Assembly: GCA_034437515.1 (NCBI GenBank)
Contig: DAOTTX010000442.1
Coordinates: forward strand, 1 to 9,187
Source: DAOTTX01 sp034437515
GTDB lineage: Bacteria > Chloroflexota > Anaerolineae > Aggregatilineales > Phototrophicaceae
Direction: 5' to 3'
Length of the DNA stretch: 9,187 nt
The position numbers were made by a program, and so were the translations under genes. The notes under the pieces are model-generated. The model was not told the DNA's origin and did not search any database. It worked only from the letters and a program-made list of their open reading frames with translations. Below are positions 1 to 7,302 of this stretch, one piece after another (position 1 is the first letter of the stretch; each line of letters opens with the position of its first letter).

Positions 1-201
1 ACAGAAGCGCCGGCTGATTTCCAACGCTAACGAACGTTCACCACAGGCCAGCAACCCATCGACCAGCAAATGCGTTGAGGGTGCCCAGATCGGCCCACGC
101 CAGTAACCATCAGCTTCATATTGGCAACCCCATTGTCCAGTTTTGCGCACACCGACATCAAATAAGGCGCTTTTCTCTGAAAATATATGACATTCCTCCA
201 T
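1..201 (-). pseudogene. 5'-truncated glycoside hydrolase (GH63 / amylo-alpha-1,6-glucosidase-like) fragment, runs off the left edge
   Basis: Seen: on the minus strand one frame is open from an ATG at 201 to the window edge (67 codons). From position 120 leftward it reads YEADGYWRGPIWAPSTHLL, then VDGLLACGERSLALEISRRFC. Family knowledge: YWRGP(I/V)W followed by a helix ending in DGL is a hallmark of the (alpha/alpha)6-barrel glycosidases grouped with GH63 and amylo-alpha-1,6-glucosidases, where it lies late in the protein after several hundred residues. Here only 27 codons precede the motif from the ATG, and an in-frame TAG at 268-270 closes the frame before nifJ begins at 303. The catalytic N-terminal part therefore cannot be encoded here. 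I infer a remnant left when the nifJ region was joined to it. The C-terminal end lies outside the window, so its state is unknown. The other long minus frame here is a shadow. Confidence 0.65.
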
Positions 202-219
202 ATATGTACTGAGGAATGT
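190..219. repeat. 9-bp perfect inverted repeat upstream of nifJ; candidate operator
   Basis: ACATTCCTC (190-198) and GAGGAATGT (211-219) are exact reverse complements separated by 12 bases. The spacer begins with the palindrome CATATATG (199-206). The repeat lies 84 bases before the nifJ start codon, in the only non-coding space between nifJ and the truncated gene to its left. It could be the site of a dimeric regulator controlling nifJ or an RNA hairpin. I do not recognise it as the site of a named regulator. Confidence 0.45.
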
Positions 220-291
220 TTGCGGTTTCGTCGTCCGTTTTTGTCTAGAGTTGGGTATAGGCGAAATCTAAAAAACCGATTAATGAACATC

Positions 292-295
292 GGAG
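292..295 (+). promoter_or_regulatory. Ribosome binding site of nifJ
   Basis: GGAG lies 7 bases before the ATG at 303, which is good Shine-Dalgarno spacing and fixes the start. The resulting N-terminus places the conserved residues exactly one position before their Desulfovibrio africanus PFOR counterparts. I see only weak -10-like matches between 240 and 272 and do not call a promoter. Confidence 0.7.
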
Positions 296-302
296 TGTTA
301 CG

Positions 303-3300
303 ATGAGAGAGTTTACGACGATTGACGGTAACGAAGCCGTTGCACGAGTGGCTTATCAGTTGAATGAAGTCATCGCGATTTATCCAATTACGCCATCCTC
401 ACCGATGGGCGAGTGGTCCGATGCGTGGTCGACAACCGGACGCCCTAATCTATGGGGCACAGTGCCTTCTGTGGTCGAAATGCAAAGCGAGGGTGGGGCT
501 GCCGGAGCCATTCACGGCGCGTTGCAAGCGGGGGCACTGACCACAACATTCACGGCCTCCCAGGGGCTGTTACTAATGCTGCCGAACTACTTCAAAATCG
601 CCGGTGAACTGACGCCAGCGGTGTTCCACATCGCAGCACGCTCCGTAGCGGCACAGGCGCTCTCGATCTTTGGCGATCATAGCGATGTGATGGCAGCACG
701 TGGGACGGGCTTCGGTCTGTTGGCCTCGGCTTCCGTGCAGGAGGCGCACGACTTCGCATTAATCGCACAGGCCGCCACCCTTGAAACAAGGGTGCCGTTC
801 CTACATTTCTTTGACGGTTTTCGCACCTCGCACGAGATCAACAAGATCGAGTTGATCCCACAGGATGTGATGCGTGCGATGATTGACGAGCAGTACATTT
901 ACCAGCATCGGTCGCGTGGGATGGACCCGGAAAATCCGTTTATACGTGGTACGGCACAAAACCCGGATGTTTTCTTCCAGGCGCGAGAAACCGTCAACCC
1001 TTACTACACCGCCACACCCGGCATCGTGCAGAAATACATGGATCAATTCGCAGCACTGACCGGACGCCAGTATCACGTCTACGAGTATCACGGCGCGCCG
1101 GATGCCGAGCGTGTCCTGGTGCTGATGGGGTCTGGCTGCGAGGCCGCTCACGAAACGGTGGATGCTCTCATAGCAGCGGATGAAAAGGTCGGTGTGCTGA
1201 AGATGCGCCTTTACCGTCCGTTTGATAACAAAGTTTTCGCAGAGAGCCTACCCGCCACAACCCGCCATATCGTCGTATTAGACCGCACGAAAGAACCGGG
1301 CAGTTCGGGCGAACCACTCTATCTTGACGTGGTTAACGCGATGGTCGAAGCACAGGTCAACGGTTGGGGGCAGGTGCAAGCCATGCCGCGCATCACCGGC
1401 GGGCGCTACGGGTTATCATCGAAAGAATTCACCCCGGCGATGATTAAAGGCGTCTTCGACCAACTCAAACAAGACACTCCGAAAAATCACTTTACGATTG
1501 GCATCAACGACGATGTCACCCATACGAGTTTGCCCTACGATGCGGAGTACTCGGTTGAAGGGGATGACGTCACACGGGCGCTGTTCTACGGCTTAGGTTC
1601 CGATGGGACGGTCGGCGCGAACAAAAACTCGATCAAGATCATCGGGGAAAACACCGACAACTACGCGCAGGGGTATTTCGTCTACGATAGCAAGAAATCC
1701 GGCGCGATGACCGTCTCGCATTTGCGCTTCGGCCTACGTCCGATCCGCTCCACGTATAACCTGACGAAAGCCAACTTCGTCGCCTGCCATCAACCGCTCT
1801 TTCTGGAAAAGATCGATGTGTTGGAAAAACTGGAAACAGGCGGAGTATTCTTGCTGAACAGTCCATACTCGCCGGACGAGGTCTGGGAAACGCTGCCGCA
1901 ACCGCTGCAACAGCAAATCCTCGATAAGGACATACGCTTCTTTGTTATTGATGCCTATGCGGTCGCCGGCGCAGCCGGGATGGGTCGCCGCATCAATACG
2001 GTGATGCAAACCTGCTTCTTCGCCATTTCCGGCGTACTGCCACAGGAAGAAGCCATCGAGCAGATCAAACAGTCGATCCGCAAGTCCTACGGCAATAAGG
2101 GTGAGTATGTCGTCCAGATGAACATCAAGGCGGTTGACCAGACGCTGGACAACCTGCATCAGGTCACCGTGCCGGATGCGGTCGGTAGCGAGGTCGAGCA
2201 AGCCCCGGTGATCTCACCGGAAGCGCCGCCGTTTGTGCGCGAAGTGTTGGGCCAGATGGCGAGCTTCAAGGGCGATTTTATCCCGGTCAGTATGCTGCCG
2301 GTGGATGGTACTTACCCCAGTGGGACGACCCAATACGAGAAACGCAATCTCGCGCTGGAAATCCCGGTATGGGACCCGGATGTGTGCATCCAGTGTGGGA
2401 AGTGCGCGATGGTCTGCCCCCACGCCGTGATCCGCATCAAAGCCTACGATGAGGCCGTTTTGACCGACGCACCGGAGACATTTAAATCGACCGATGCTCG
2501 TGACCGCGAATGGGAAGGGATGCAATATACTATTCAGGTCGCGCCGGAGGACTGCACCGGCTGTGCGCTCTGCGTGGAGGTCTGCCCGGCGAAGAATAAA
2601 TCAGCCGCCGGTTATAAGGCCATCAACATGGAACCGCAACCACCACTGCGCGAACAGGAAGCCGAAAATTGGGACTTCTTCCTGGAGATCCCAGAAATGG
2701 ATCGTCGGAACATCAAAGTGAACAGCATCCGTCAACAGCAGGTGCAGCAGCCTCTGTTCGAGTTCAGCGGTGCGTGTGCGGGGTGCGGTGAGACGCCTTA
2801 CATCAAGCTGGCGACTCAGCTTTTTGGTGATCGCATGGTCGTCGCCAACGCGACCGGTTGTTCTTCGATTTATGGCGGCAACTTACCGACCACACCCTGG
2901 TCACATAACGACGTAGGGCGCGGTCCGGTCTGGAATAACTCACTATTTGAAGATAACGCAGAGTTCGGCATGGGGATGCGTGTCGCGTTGGATAAGAAGA
3001 ACGCCTACGCACGCGACCTGTTGGCGTCAGTAGTCGAAACTGTCGGTGATGAACTCGTCGAGGCGATTTTGACCGCCGATCAGAGTGACGAGGCCGGCAT
3101 ACAGGCGCAGCGCGAGCGCGTGGCGACACTGAAGGACAGGCTCGCTGGTGTCGAAACCGACGAAGCCCGCAGGTTACTGACGCTAGCGGATCTGCTGGTT
3201 AAACGGAGCATGTGGATTATCGGTGGTGATGGCTGGGCTTATGACATTGGCTATGGCGGCCTGGATCATGTGCTGGCAAGTGGCCTGGATGTTAACGTGC

Positions 3301-3866
3301 TGGTGTTGGATACCGAAGTGTACTCTAACACGGGTGGTCAGGCATCCAAAGCGACGCCGTTGGGTGCGGTCGCCAAGTTCGCCGCCGGGGGCAAGCCACG
3401 CGGCAAGAAAGACCTCGGCATGATGGCGATGAGTTACGGTAACGTCTACGTGGCGGTGGTGGCGATGGGGGCGAAAGACAACCAGACCTTGCAGGCGTTC
3501 ATCGAAGCAGAGGCCTACCCCGGCCCATCCTTGATTATCGCTTACAGCCATTGCATCGCACATGGCATTAACATGACGAAGGCGATGGATGACCAGAAAG
3601 CGGCGGTGGATAGCGGTAGCTGGATCCTTTACCGCCACAACCCACTGTTGACGGCACAGGGCGAGAACCCACTCAAGCTGGATTCGCGACGTCCGAAAGG
3701 GCGCGTCAAAGATTATATGTACATGGAAAACCGCTTCAAGATGCTGACCAAGAGTGACCCGGAAACGGCGGCAATGCTGGCGGAATTCGCCCAGGCCGAC
3801 GTCGAGTCACGTTGGGCGCTCTATGAATATCTGGCATCACGTCCGATCAAAGAACCGCAGAGCTAG
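303..3866 (+). CDS. nifJ: Pyruvate:ferredoxin (flavodoxin) oxidoreductase, single-chain
   Basis: Converts pyruvate and CoA to acetyl-CoA and CO2, passing two electrons to ferredoxin or flavodoxin; a cytoplasmic, oxygen-sensitive homodimer in related enzymes. At 1187 aa it has the usual full length of fused PFORs. Visible in order: domain I with YPITPSSPM (27-35), Glu63 and Arg113, matching Thr31/Glu64/Arg114 of the D. africanus enzyme with an offset of one; the central CoA/transketolase-like domains; a two-[4Fe-4S] ferredoxin domain with Cys695/698/701/705 and Cys751/754/757/761; and the TPP domain with Cys825, Cys828, Cys853 and Cys1084 for the proximal cluster. The TPP/Mg site GGDGWAYDIG starts at 974 and continues to NTGGQ with Asn1009. 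Every ligand I looked for is present, so the enzyme should be active. The direction cannot be read from sequence: pyruvate oxidation is usual, reductive pyruvate synthesis possible. It is the first gene of an operon with the DHOD-like gene 14 bases downstream. Several open antisense frames inside are shadows. Confidence 0.98.
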   Translation: MREFTTIDGNEAVARVAYQLNEVIAIYPITPSSPMGEWSDAWSTTGRPNLWGTVPSVVEMQSEGGAAGAIHGALQAGALTTTFTASQGLLLMLPNYFKIAGELTPAVFHIAARSVAAQALSIFGDHSDVMAARGTGFGLLASASVQEAHDFALIAQAATLETRVPFLHFFDGFRTSHEINKIELIPQDVMRAMIDEQYIYQHRSRGMDPENPFIRGTAQNPDVFFQARETVNPYYTATPGIVQKYMDQFAALTGRQYHVYEYHGAPDAERVLVLMGSGCEAAHETVDALIAADEKVGVLKMRLYRPFDNKVFAESLPATTRHIVVLDRTKEPGSSGEPLYLDVVNAMVEAQVNGWGQVQAMPRITGGRYGLSSKEFTPAMIKGVFDQLKQDTPKNHFTIGINDDVTHTSLPYDAEYSVEGDDVTRALFYGLGSDGTVGANKNSIKIIGENTDNYAQGYFVYDSKKSGAMTVSHLRFGLRPIRSTYNLTKANFVACHQPLFLEKIDVLEKLETGGVFLLNSPYSPDEVWETLPQPLQQQILDKDIRFFVIDAYAVAGAAGMGRRINTVMQTCFFAISGVLPQEEAIEQIKQSIRKSYGNKGEYVVQMNIKAVDQTLDNLHQVTVPDAVGSEVEQAPVISPEAPPFVREVLGQMASFKGDFIPVSMLPVDGTYPSGTTQYEKRNLALEIPVWDPDVCIQCGKCAMVCPHAVIRIKAYDEAVLTDAPETFKSTDARDREWEGMQYTIQVAPEDCTGCALCVEVCPAKNKSAAGYKAINMEPQPPLREQEAENWDFFLEIPEMDRRNIKVNSIRQQQVQQPLFEFSGACAGCGETPYIKLATQLFGDRMVVANATGCSSIYGGNLPTTPWSHNDVGRGPVWNNSLFEDNAEFGMGMRVALDKKNAYARDLLASVVETVGDELVEAILTADQSDEAGIQAQRERVATLKDRLAGVETDEARRLLTLADLLVKRSMWIIGGDGWAYDIGYGGLDHVLASGLDVNVLVLDTEVYSNTGGQASKATPLGAVAKFAAGGKPRGKKDLGMMAMSYGNVYVAVVAMGAKDNQTLQAFIEAEAYPGPSLIIAYSHCIAHGINMTKAMDDQKAAVDSGSWILYRHNPLLTAQGENPLKLDSRRPKGRVKDYMYMENRFKMLTKSDPETAAMLAEFAQADVESRWALYEYLASRPIKEPQS

Positions 3867-3880
3867 GAGACAAACAACGC

Positions 3881-4885
3881 ATGGATATGACGACGACCTA
3901 TCTAGGACTGAACCTGAGAACGCCGTTGGTCGCTTCGGCATCGCCGATTTCACAAGAGATCAGCAACATACGCAAAATGGAAGATGCGGGGGCTTCGGCG
4001 GTCGTGCTGTTCTCCTTGTTCGAGGAGCAGATCATCAAAGAACAGCAGGCGCTGTTTCATCACATGCACACGCATAACGAAAGTTTTGCCGAAGCTCTGA
4101 CGTACTTCCCGGAGCCGGACGGCCTCGAAGCCGGCCCGGAAAACTACCTCAACCACATCCGCAAGGCAAAGGGGGCGGTTGATATTCCGATCATCGCCAG
4201 CCTGAACGGTGATACGCCCGGTGGGTGGACGGATTTCGCCCAGCAGATCGAACAAGCCGGGGCTGACGCGCTAGAACTTAACATCTATGCCATTGCAACC
4301 GACTTTGATAAATCTGGTGCACAGATCGAAGAAGAGACGATTGATATTGTCCGGTCGGTGCGGTCGGCGGTCGAGATCCCGCTGGCGGTCAAGATCAGCC
4401 CGTTTTACAGCAGCCTGCCACACATGGCGCGGCGTCTATTCAAGGCAGGCGCGGACGGTCTCGTCCTGTTCAACCGTTTTTACCAGCCCGATGTAGACAT
4501 CGAGGCGTTGGAAGTCTACCCGCATGTTTTGTTAAGTACGCCGCAGGCGAATCGTCTGCCACTCCGCTGGATCGGCATCTTATATGATCGCATTGAGTTG
4601 GATTTCGCCGCGACAAGTGGCATCCAGACCCCGGAAGACGCGATCAAGATGGTGATGGTAGGGGCGAACGTCGCAATGATGGCCTCCGCGATTTTGCAAC
4701 ACGGCATCGAGCATTTCCGTGTGATGGAAACCGGGATGCGACATTGGCTTGAGGAACACGAATACGAGTCGGTCACGCAGATGCGCGGCAGCATGAGTCA
4801 GGTGAAATCTGGCAACTCGGCGAACTTTGAGCGGGCGCAATACACCCGTGCCGTTTCTAATCTGCCGTCCCAGAGTATGCTGTAG
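3881..4885 (+). CDS. Dihydroorotate dehydrogenase-like FMN protein linked to PFOR
   Basis: A 334-aa TIM-barrel flavoprotein of the class 1 DHOD superfamily. AGGAGA (3865-3870), overlapping the nifJ stop, lies 10 bases before the ATG at 3881; a second ATG at 3887 is too far from it. Visible: N-terminal strand LRTPLVASASPIS (12-24); ELNIYAIATD with Asn134; AVKISPF with Lys171, equivalent to the FMN-contacting lysine of PyrD; GLVLFNRFYQPD; and the phosphate-binding end ATSGIQTPEDA (Ser246-Gly247) followed by GANVAMMASA. In true class 1 PyrD the segment after the Asn reads N-x-S-C-P with Cys as catalytic base; here it reads NIYA, so Ala137 occupies the base position. I infer it does not oxidise dihydroorotate and should not be named pyrD. 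Proteins of this kind are known beside nifJ in several phyla, but their substrate is, to my knowledge, not established. The operon placement suggests a redox role tied to ferredoxin or pyruvate metabolism. Confidence 0.9.
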   Translation: MDMTTTYLGLNLRTPLVASASPISQEISNIRKMEDAGASAVVLFSLFEEQIIKEQQALFHHMHTHNESFAEALTYFPEPDGLEAGPENYLNHIRKAKGAVDIPIIASLNGDTPGGWTDFAQQIEQAGADALELNIYAIATDFDKSGAQIEEETIDIVRSVRSAVEIPLAVKISPFYSSLPHMARRLFKAGADGLVLFNRFYQPDVDIEALEVYPHVLLSTPQANRLPLRWIGILYDRIELDFAATSGIQTPEDAIKMVMVGANVAMMASAILQHGIEHFRVMETGMRHWLEEHEYESVTQMRGSMSQVKSGNSANFERAQYTRAVSNLPSQSML

Positions 4886-4905
4886 ATCGAGACTTTAAAC
4901 GCTAA

Positions 4906-4927
4906 CGGAGGCTCGATAGAGTCTCCG
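4906..4927 (+). other. Hairpin with GATA tetraloop after the nifJ operon
   Basis: CGGAGGCTC (4906-4914), GATA, GAGTCTCCG (4919-4927) form a 9-bp stem with one G-T wobble. There is no T-run, so this is not itself an intrinsic terminator. It sits just upstream of one and may stabilise the 3' end of the mRNA or assist termination. Confidence 0.5.
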
Positions 4928-4934
4928 CTTATGT

Positions 4935-4969
4935 ACCGGGCACGGTTATCGAGACCGTGCCCGGTTTTT
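4935..4969 (+). terminator. Rho-independent terminator of the nifJ/DHOD-like operon
   Basis: A perfect 12-bp stem, ACCGGGCACGGT (4935-4946) and ACCGTGCCCGGT (4954-4965), encloses the 7-base loop TATCGAG and ends in a run of five T (4965-4969). It lies 50 bases after the DHOD-like stop codon and separates the operon from the MATE gene. Confidence 0.92.
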
Positions 4970-4997
4970 ATGGGGTCAACGACTTCTCACTCAAAAG

Positions 4998-5018
4998 GCT
5001 ATCAGATGCTATGATAGC
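4998..5018 (+). promoter_or_regulatory. Inverted repeat over the probable -10 box of the MATE gene; candidate operator
   Basis: GCTATCA (4998-5004) and TGATAGC (5012-5018) are exact reverse complements 7 bases apart. TATGAT (5010-5015), one mismatch from TATAAT and 28 bases before the start codon, overlaps the right arm and is the best -10 candidate. I see no good -35 box at 17 bases, so the promoter may be weak or activator-dependent. Exporter genes are often controlled by a local repressor binding such a palindrome, but no regulator gene adjoins this one. Confidence 0.45.
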
Positions 5019-5042
5019 AGGGTACCCGACTACGGAGAAATT

Positions 5043-6407
5043 ATGGCCGACACCACGAATATTGATAAGCATCCATTCATCGACAAACCAAACCGCACAC
5101 TGATCGCACTCGCCATCCCGGTGACACTCTCTATCATTGCGGAGCCGCTTACCGGTGTGGTGGATACAGCCTTTGTCGCCCGTCTGGGGGATGATCCGTT
5201 AGCTGCATTAGGTGTGGGGACGGTCGCGTTATCGTCACTATTCTGGGTGTTCAACTTCCTGGGCATCAGCACACAGACCGAAGTCGCCCGTGCGCTAGGT
5301 CGCCACGACACCGAACGCGCCGGGCAGATCGTAAGCCTTGCGCTAATGGTCGGCATCGTCTGCGGTGTGATCGTGATCTTACTGGTCACCGCGTTCACCG
5401 AAAATATCGCCGCGTTCATGAGTGCAGAACCCGATGTGCGAGCACCCGCCGTGACCTACATCCGCGTGCGTATGTTTGGTGCCCCGGCAGTGATCGGCAC
5501 ATTCATCCTGCTTGCCGCGCTGCGTGGTTTGCAGGCCATGCGTGCCCAGTTGATCGTCGCTGTAGGCATCAACGCGATCAACATCGCGCTAGATGGCCCG
5601 CTGATTTTCGGCTTCGGCCCCATCCCTGCGTTCGACGTGGCCGGGGCCGCGCTGGCAAGCATCATCGCGCAGTGGATCGGCATGATCTGGGCGTTGGTGA
5701 TGATCTCACGGCGTCTACCATTGCAATTCCATGTTCGCACTGACGATCTCATCGCGTTGTTCAGCGTCGGGCGTGATTTGTTTATACGCACGAGTATGCT
5801 CATGTTGTTTCTGATTTACACAACTCGTGTTGCTAATCAGATCGGCTCAGAAGCTGGCGCGGCTCATCAATCAGTACGCACGGTCTGGATGTTTTTCAGT
5901 CTGTTGTTTGATGGTTTTGCCATTACTGCGCAGAGCCTAGTGGGGTACTTTCACGGTGCAGACCGCGATAAGCTAGGGTTGAGCGCAGCTAACATCGCTA
6001 CCCGCTGGAGCCTTGCGGTCGGTACATTGACCGCGATTTTTATGTTGATCGGCACGCCGCTATTTGAGCGCGTGATGCTGCCACCGGAAGCCCGCGAAAT
6101 CTACGCCGGCGCGTGGTTCATCGCCGCTGTTACACAACCGATCGTCGCATTGGCGTTCGTGACGGACGGCATTCACTGGGGAACCGGAGACTACGCTTAT
6201 CTGCGTAATGCTATGATCTCCGCGACGGCAGCGGGTGCGGTTGGGCTTGCCCTCATAAATATCGACAACGCCGATGCCTTCACCCTGGTTTGGGTTGTAA
6301 ACGGCACCTGGGTTCTGGCACGGGCGTTCATCGGCGCGATACGCATCTGGCCTGGGATCGGCAGGAGTCCGCTGCGGGTTGCAGTCGAGAAGATGCCATC
6401 ATCTTAG
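5043..6407 (+). CDS. MATE-family multidrug/metabolite exporter (DinF-like)
   Basis: An inner-membrane cation-coupled antiporter exporting organic compounds; the actual substrate cannot be read from sequence. The ATG at 5043 has GGAG at 5034-5037. The 454 aa match the family length of about 450. The protein is strongly hydrophobic, with about twelve likely membrane segments in two MatE repeats. The first segment reads LAIPVTLSIIAEPLTGVVDT, followed by AFVARLGDDPLAALGVG, the P-x-x-x-x-x-x-x-x-P-x-x-x-x-x-D-T pattern typical of DinF-type MATE proteins. RLPLQFHVRTDDL near residue 220 is the hydrophilic link between the halves. It stands alone, between the operon terminator and the decayed region, and has no SOS box I can see, so I do not name it dinF. 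No clear terminator follows. The downstream 6404-6613 minus frame overlaps its last bases only because that frame has lost its natural stop. Confidence 0.93.
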   Translation: MADTTNIDKHPFIDKPNRTLIALAIPVTLSIIAEPLTGVVDTAFVARLGDDPLAALGVGTVALSSLFWVFNFLGISTQTEVARALGRHDTERAGQIVSLALMVGIVCGVIVILLVTAFTENIAAFMSAEPDVRAPAVTYIRVRMFGAPAVIGTFILLAALRGLQAMRAQLIVAVGINAINIALDGPLIFGFGPIPAFDVAGAALASIIAQWIGMIWALVMISRRLPLQFHVRTDDLIALFSVGRDLFIRTSMLMLFLIYTTRVANQIGSEAGAAHQSVRTVWMFFSLLFDGFAITAQSLVGYFHGADRDKLGLSAANIATRWSLAVGTLTAIFMLIGTPLFERVMLPPEAREIYAGAWFIAAVTQPIVALAFVTDGIHWGTGDYAYLRNAMISATAAGAVGLALINIDNADAFTLVWVVNGTWVLARAFIGAIRIWPGIGRSPLRVAVEKMPSS

Positions 6408-6613
6408 CGCGTCGGGAGAACACACAGGAATAAAATAAGACAACAAGACAATAAATGATGGGAACAGGACAGCGAAAACTTCTGGCGATCTTTGGCAGCA
6501 CGCTCAAGATCAGAAACACCCAATTCGTTGAAAATGCCGGAGATGTGATTGCTCAAACGGCCTTCGTTCACCTCGGTAACGGACTTGAAGCAGCGATTAT
6601 TGGACTTCGTCGC
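6404..6613 (-). pseudogene. Decayed LuxR/NarL-type DNA-binding domain (response regulator C-terminus)
   Basis: The minus frame from 6613 (just after a TGA at 6614-6616) down to a TAA at 6404-6406 contains VTEVNEGRLSNHISGIF, then NELGVSDLERAAKDRQKF. Family knowledge: the recognition helix and last helix of NarL-type helix-turn-helix domains read like V-x-E-G-T-V-R-N-H-I-S-x-I-F-x-x-L-G-V-S-D-R-x-x-A-A. The match is clear from the recognition helix onward and poor before it. The first helices (G-L-S-N-x-E-I-A) are not recognisable, and no receiver domain can be joined upstream because the same frame contains the stop. The tail after KF, reaching into the MATE gene, is probably read-through beyond a lost stop. 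It lies opposite in strand to the other two-component genes nearby, so it comes from a different gene than the intact regulator at 7300. Confidence 0.7.
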
Positions 6614-6630
6614 TCACTTCAACAACGCCC

Positions 6631-7198
6631 ATGATAAGCCGTCCAGGTAGACCTGAAAGGGACGCCCACCTCCGGGTATGTGTGACATCCTGGTTCTTTC
6701 AGACAGTACGCGAATCGCTACGATATGGTTGGTCTGGTCAAGGGAAATCGATGAAAATTCGACGGCGTGGCGGTGACGATTCGGTGCTACCAGGTGGGTG
6801 CAATATTGGACTCAAAAGGTTGGACATTAGCGCTGCAAACCGCTATGATATGATAAAGAATACACTGAAATTCAGCATATAAGAACGCAGGTGGTACCAC
6901 TGCAAAAAATATCTGGGCAATCACGAGATAACTTCCCCCCCTGGGGTAGATGGGCATCACCCAGGCAAACAGCATAGCCCGGTAAGCGAACAGGTTCTAC
7001 CCGCATACGTTACGCTTGATCGCAAGGGTTACGTACTCACATAGTGGCGTTGGTTTTGATCCGGACGGTAAAAAGGGGATCTGTCTCAGCAATATCTACG
7101 AACGCGCTGAGGCGATCAATGCAAAGGTCAGCTTGAAAAGTTATCCGGGTGACGGCACAGAGATTCAAGTGCTCTGGCAACGTGAGCAGAAGAACTGA
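6631..7198 (+). pseudogene. Decayed sensor histidine kinase (HisKA_3 / HATPase_c, NarX-type)
   Basis: Fragments occur in kinase order but in two frames. In frame 1, ISAANRYDMIKNTLKFSI (ending at the stop 6880-6882) resembles the helix after the phosphorylated His in Anaerolineae-type kinases (Y-x-D-V-R-x-x-I-L-x-L). KKYLGNHEITSPPGVDG follows, and then AYVTLDRKGYVLT (7003-7041) before a TAG. In frame 2, ITQANSIAR (6956-6982) resembles the N-box I-x-Q-E-A-x-x-N-x-x-R-H. After a stop at 6983-6985, SGVGFDPD (7043-7066) is the G1 box, and GICLSNIYERAEAINAKV plus GDGTEIQV give the G2 region to the TGA at 7196-7198. Frame changes, two internal stops and missing stretches (the E-A-L of the N-box, the strand before G1) show that it is not functional. 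The phosphorylated His is not visible. The left limit is uncertain: VRESLRYG near 6706-6729 could instead be the start of a receiver domain. Confidence 0.75.
6821..6849 (+). promoter_or_regulatory. Possible sigma70-type promoter inside the kinase remnant
   Basis: TGGACA (6821-6826, five of six to TTGACA), a 17-base spacer, and TATGAT (6844-6849, five of six to TATAAT). It points toward the intact response regulator, about 440 bases away. It lies within decayed coding sequence, so it may be chance, or a promoter gained after the operon decayed. No good promoter is visible in the 101 bases directly before the regulator. Confidence 0.35.
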
Positions 7199-7286
7199 GT
7201 GATGCGACAGCTACCCGTTTCGTGTGACAAGTGGTCGTTTGCTCTCTCACGATTTCAGCATCCCAACCCAAAGACATGTCTACTGT

Positions 7287-7302
7287 TAGGAGTTGAGCTT
7301 TG
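7287..7302 (+). promoter_or_regulatory. Ribosome binding site and TTG start of the response regulator
   Basis: TAGGAG (7287-7292) stands 7 bases before TTG (7300-7302). The next in-frame ATG, 27 bases later, would remove most of the first beta strand and place the start at the phosphorylation acid pair, so TTG is the real start. Confidence 0.8.

Noticed and set aside
27..290. An 87-codon minus-strand open frame at the left edge
   Set aside because: The recognisable glycosidase motif lies in a different minus frame; this one is its shadow and resembles nothing.
801..3638. Several antisense open frames of 100-155 codons inside nifJ
   Set aside because: They lie wholly within a gene with every expected cofactor ligand, have no recognisable motifs or ribosome binding sites, and follow from its codon composition.
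6690..6730. Receiver-domain start (ILVLSD in one frame and VRESLRYG in another) as a second response regulator remnant
   Set aside because: It needs a frame shift and has too few residues; the same bases can also be read as a decayed kinase H-box, so neither reading is secure.
6631..6882. An 83-codon plus-strand frame as an independent small gene
   Set aside because: No ribosome binding site is evident, and its last 18 residues fit the dimerisation helix of a decayed histidine kinase continuing past the stop.
7016..7198. A 60-codon frame as a standalone small ATP-binding protein
   Set aside because: It is only the last part of a kinase ATPase domain, lacks the N-box in usable form, and has kinase pieces in another frame directly upstream.
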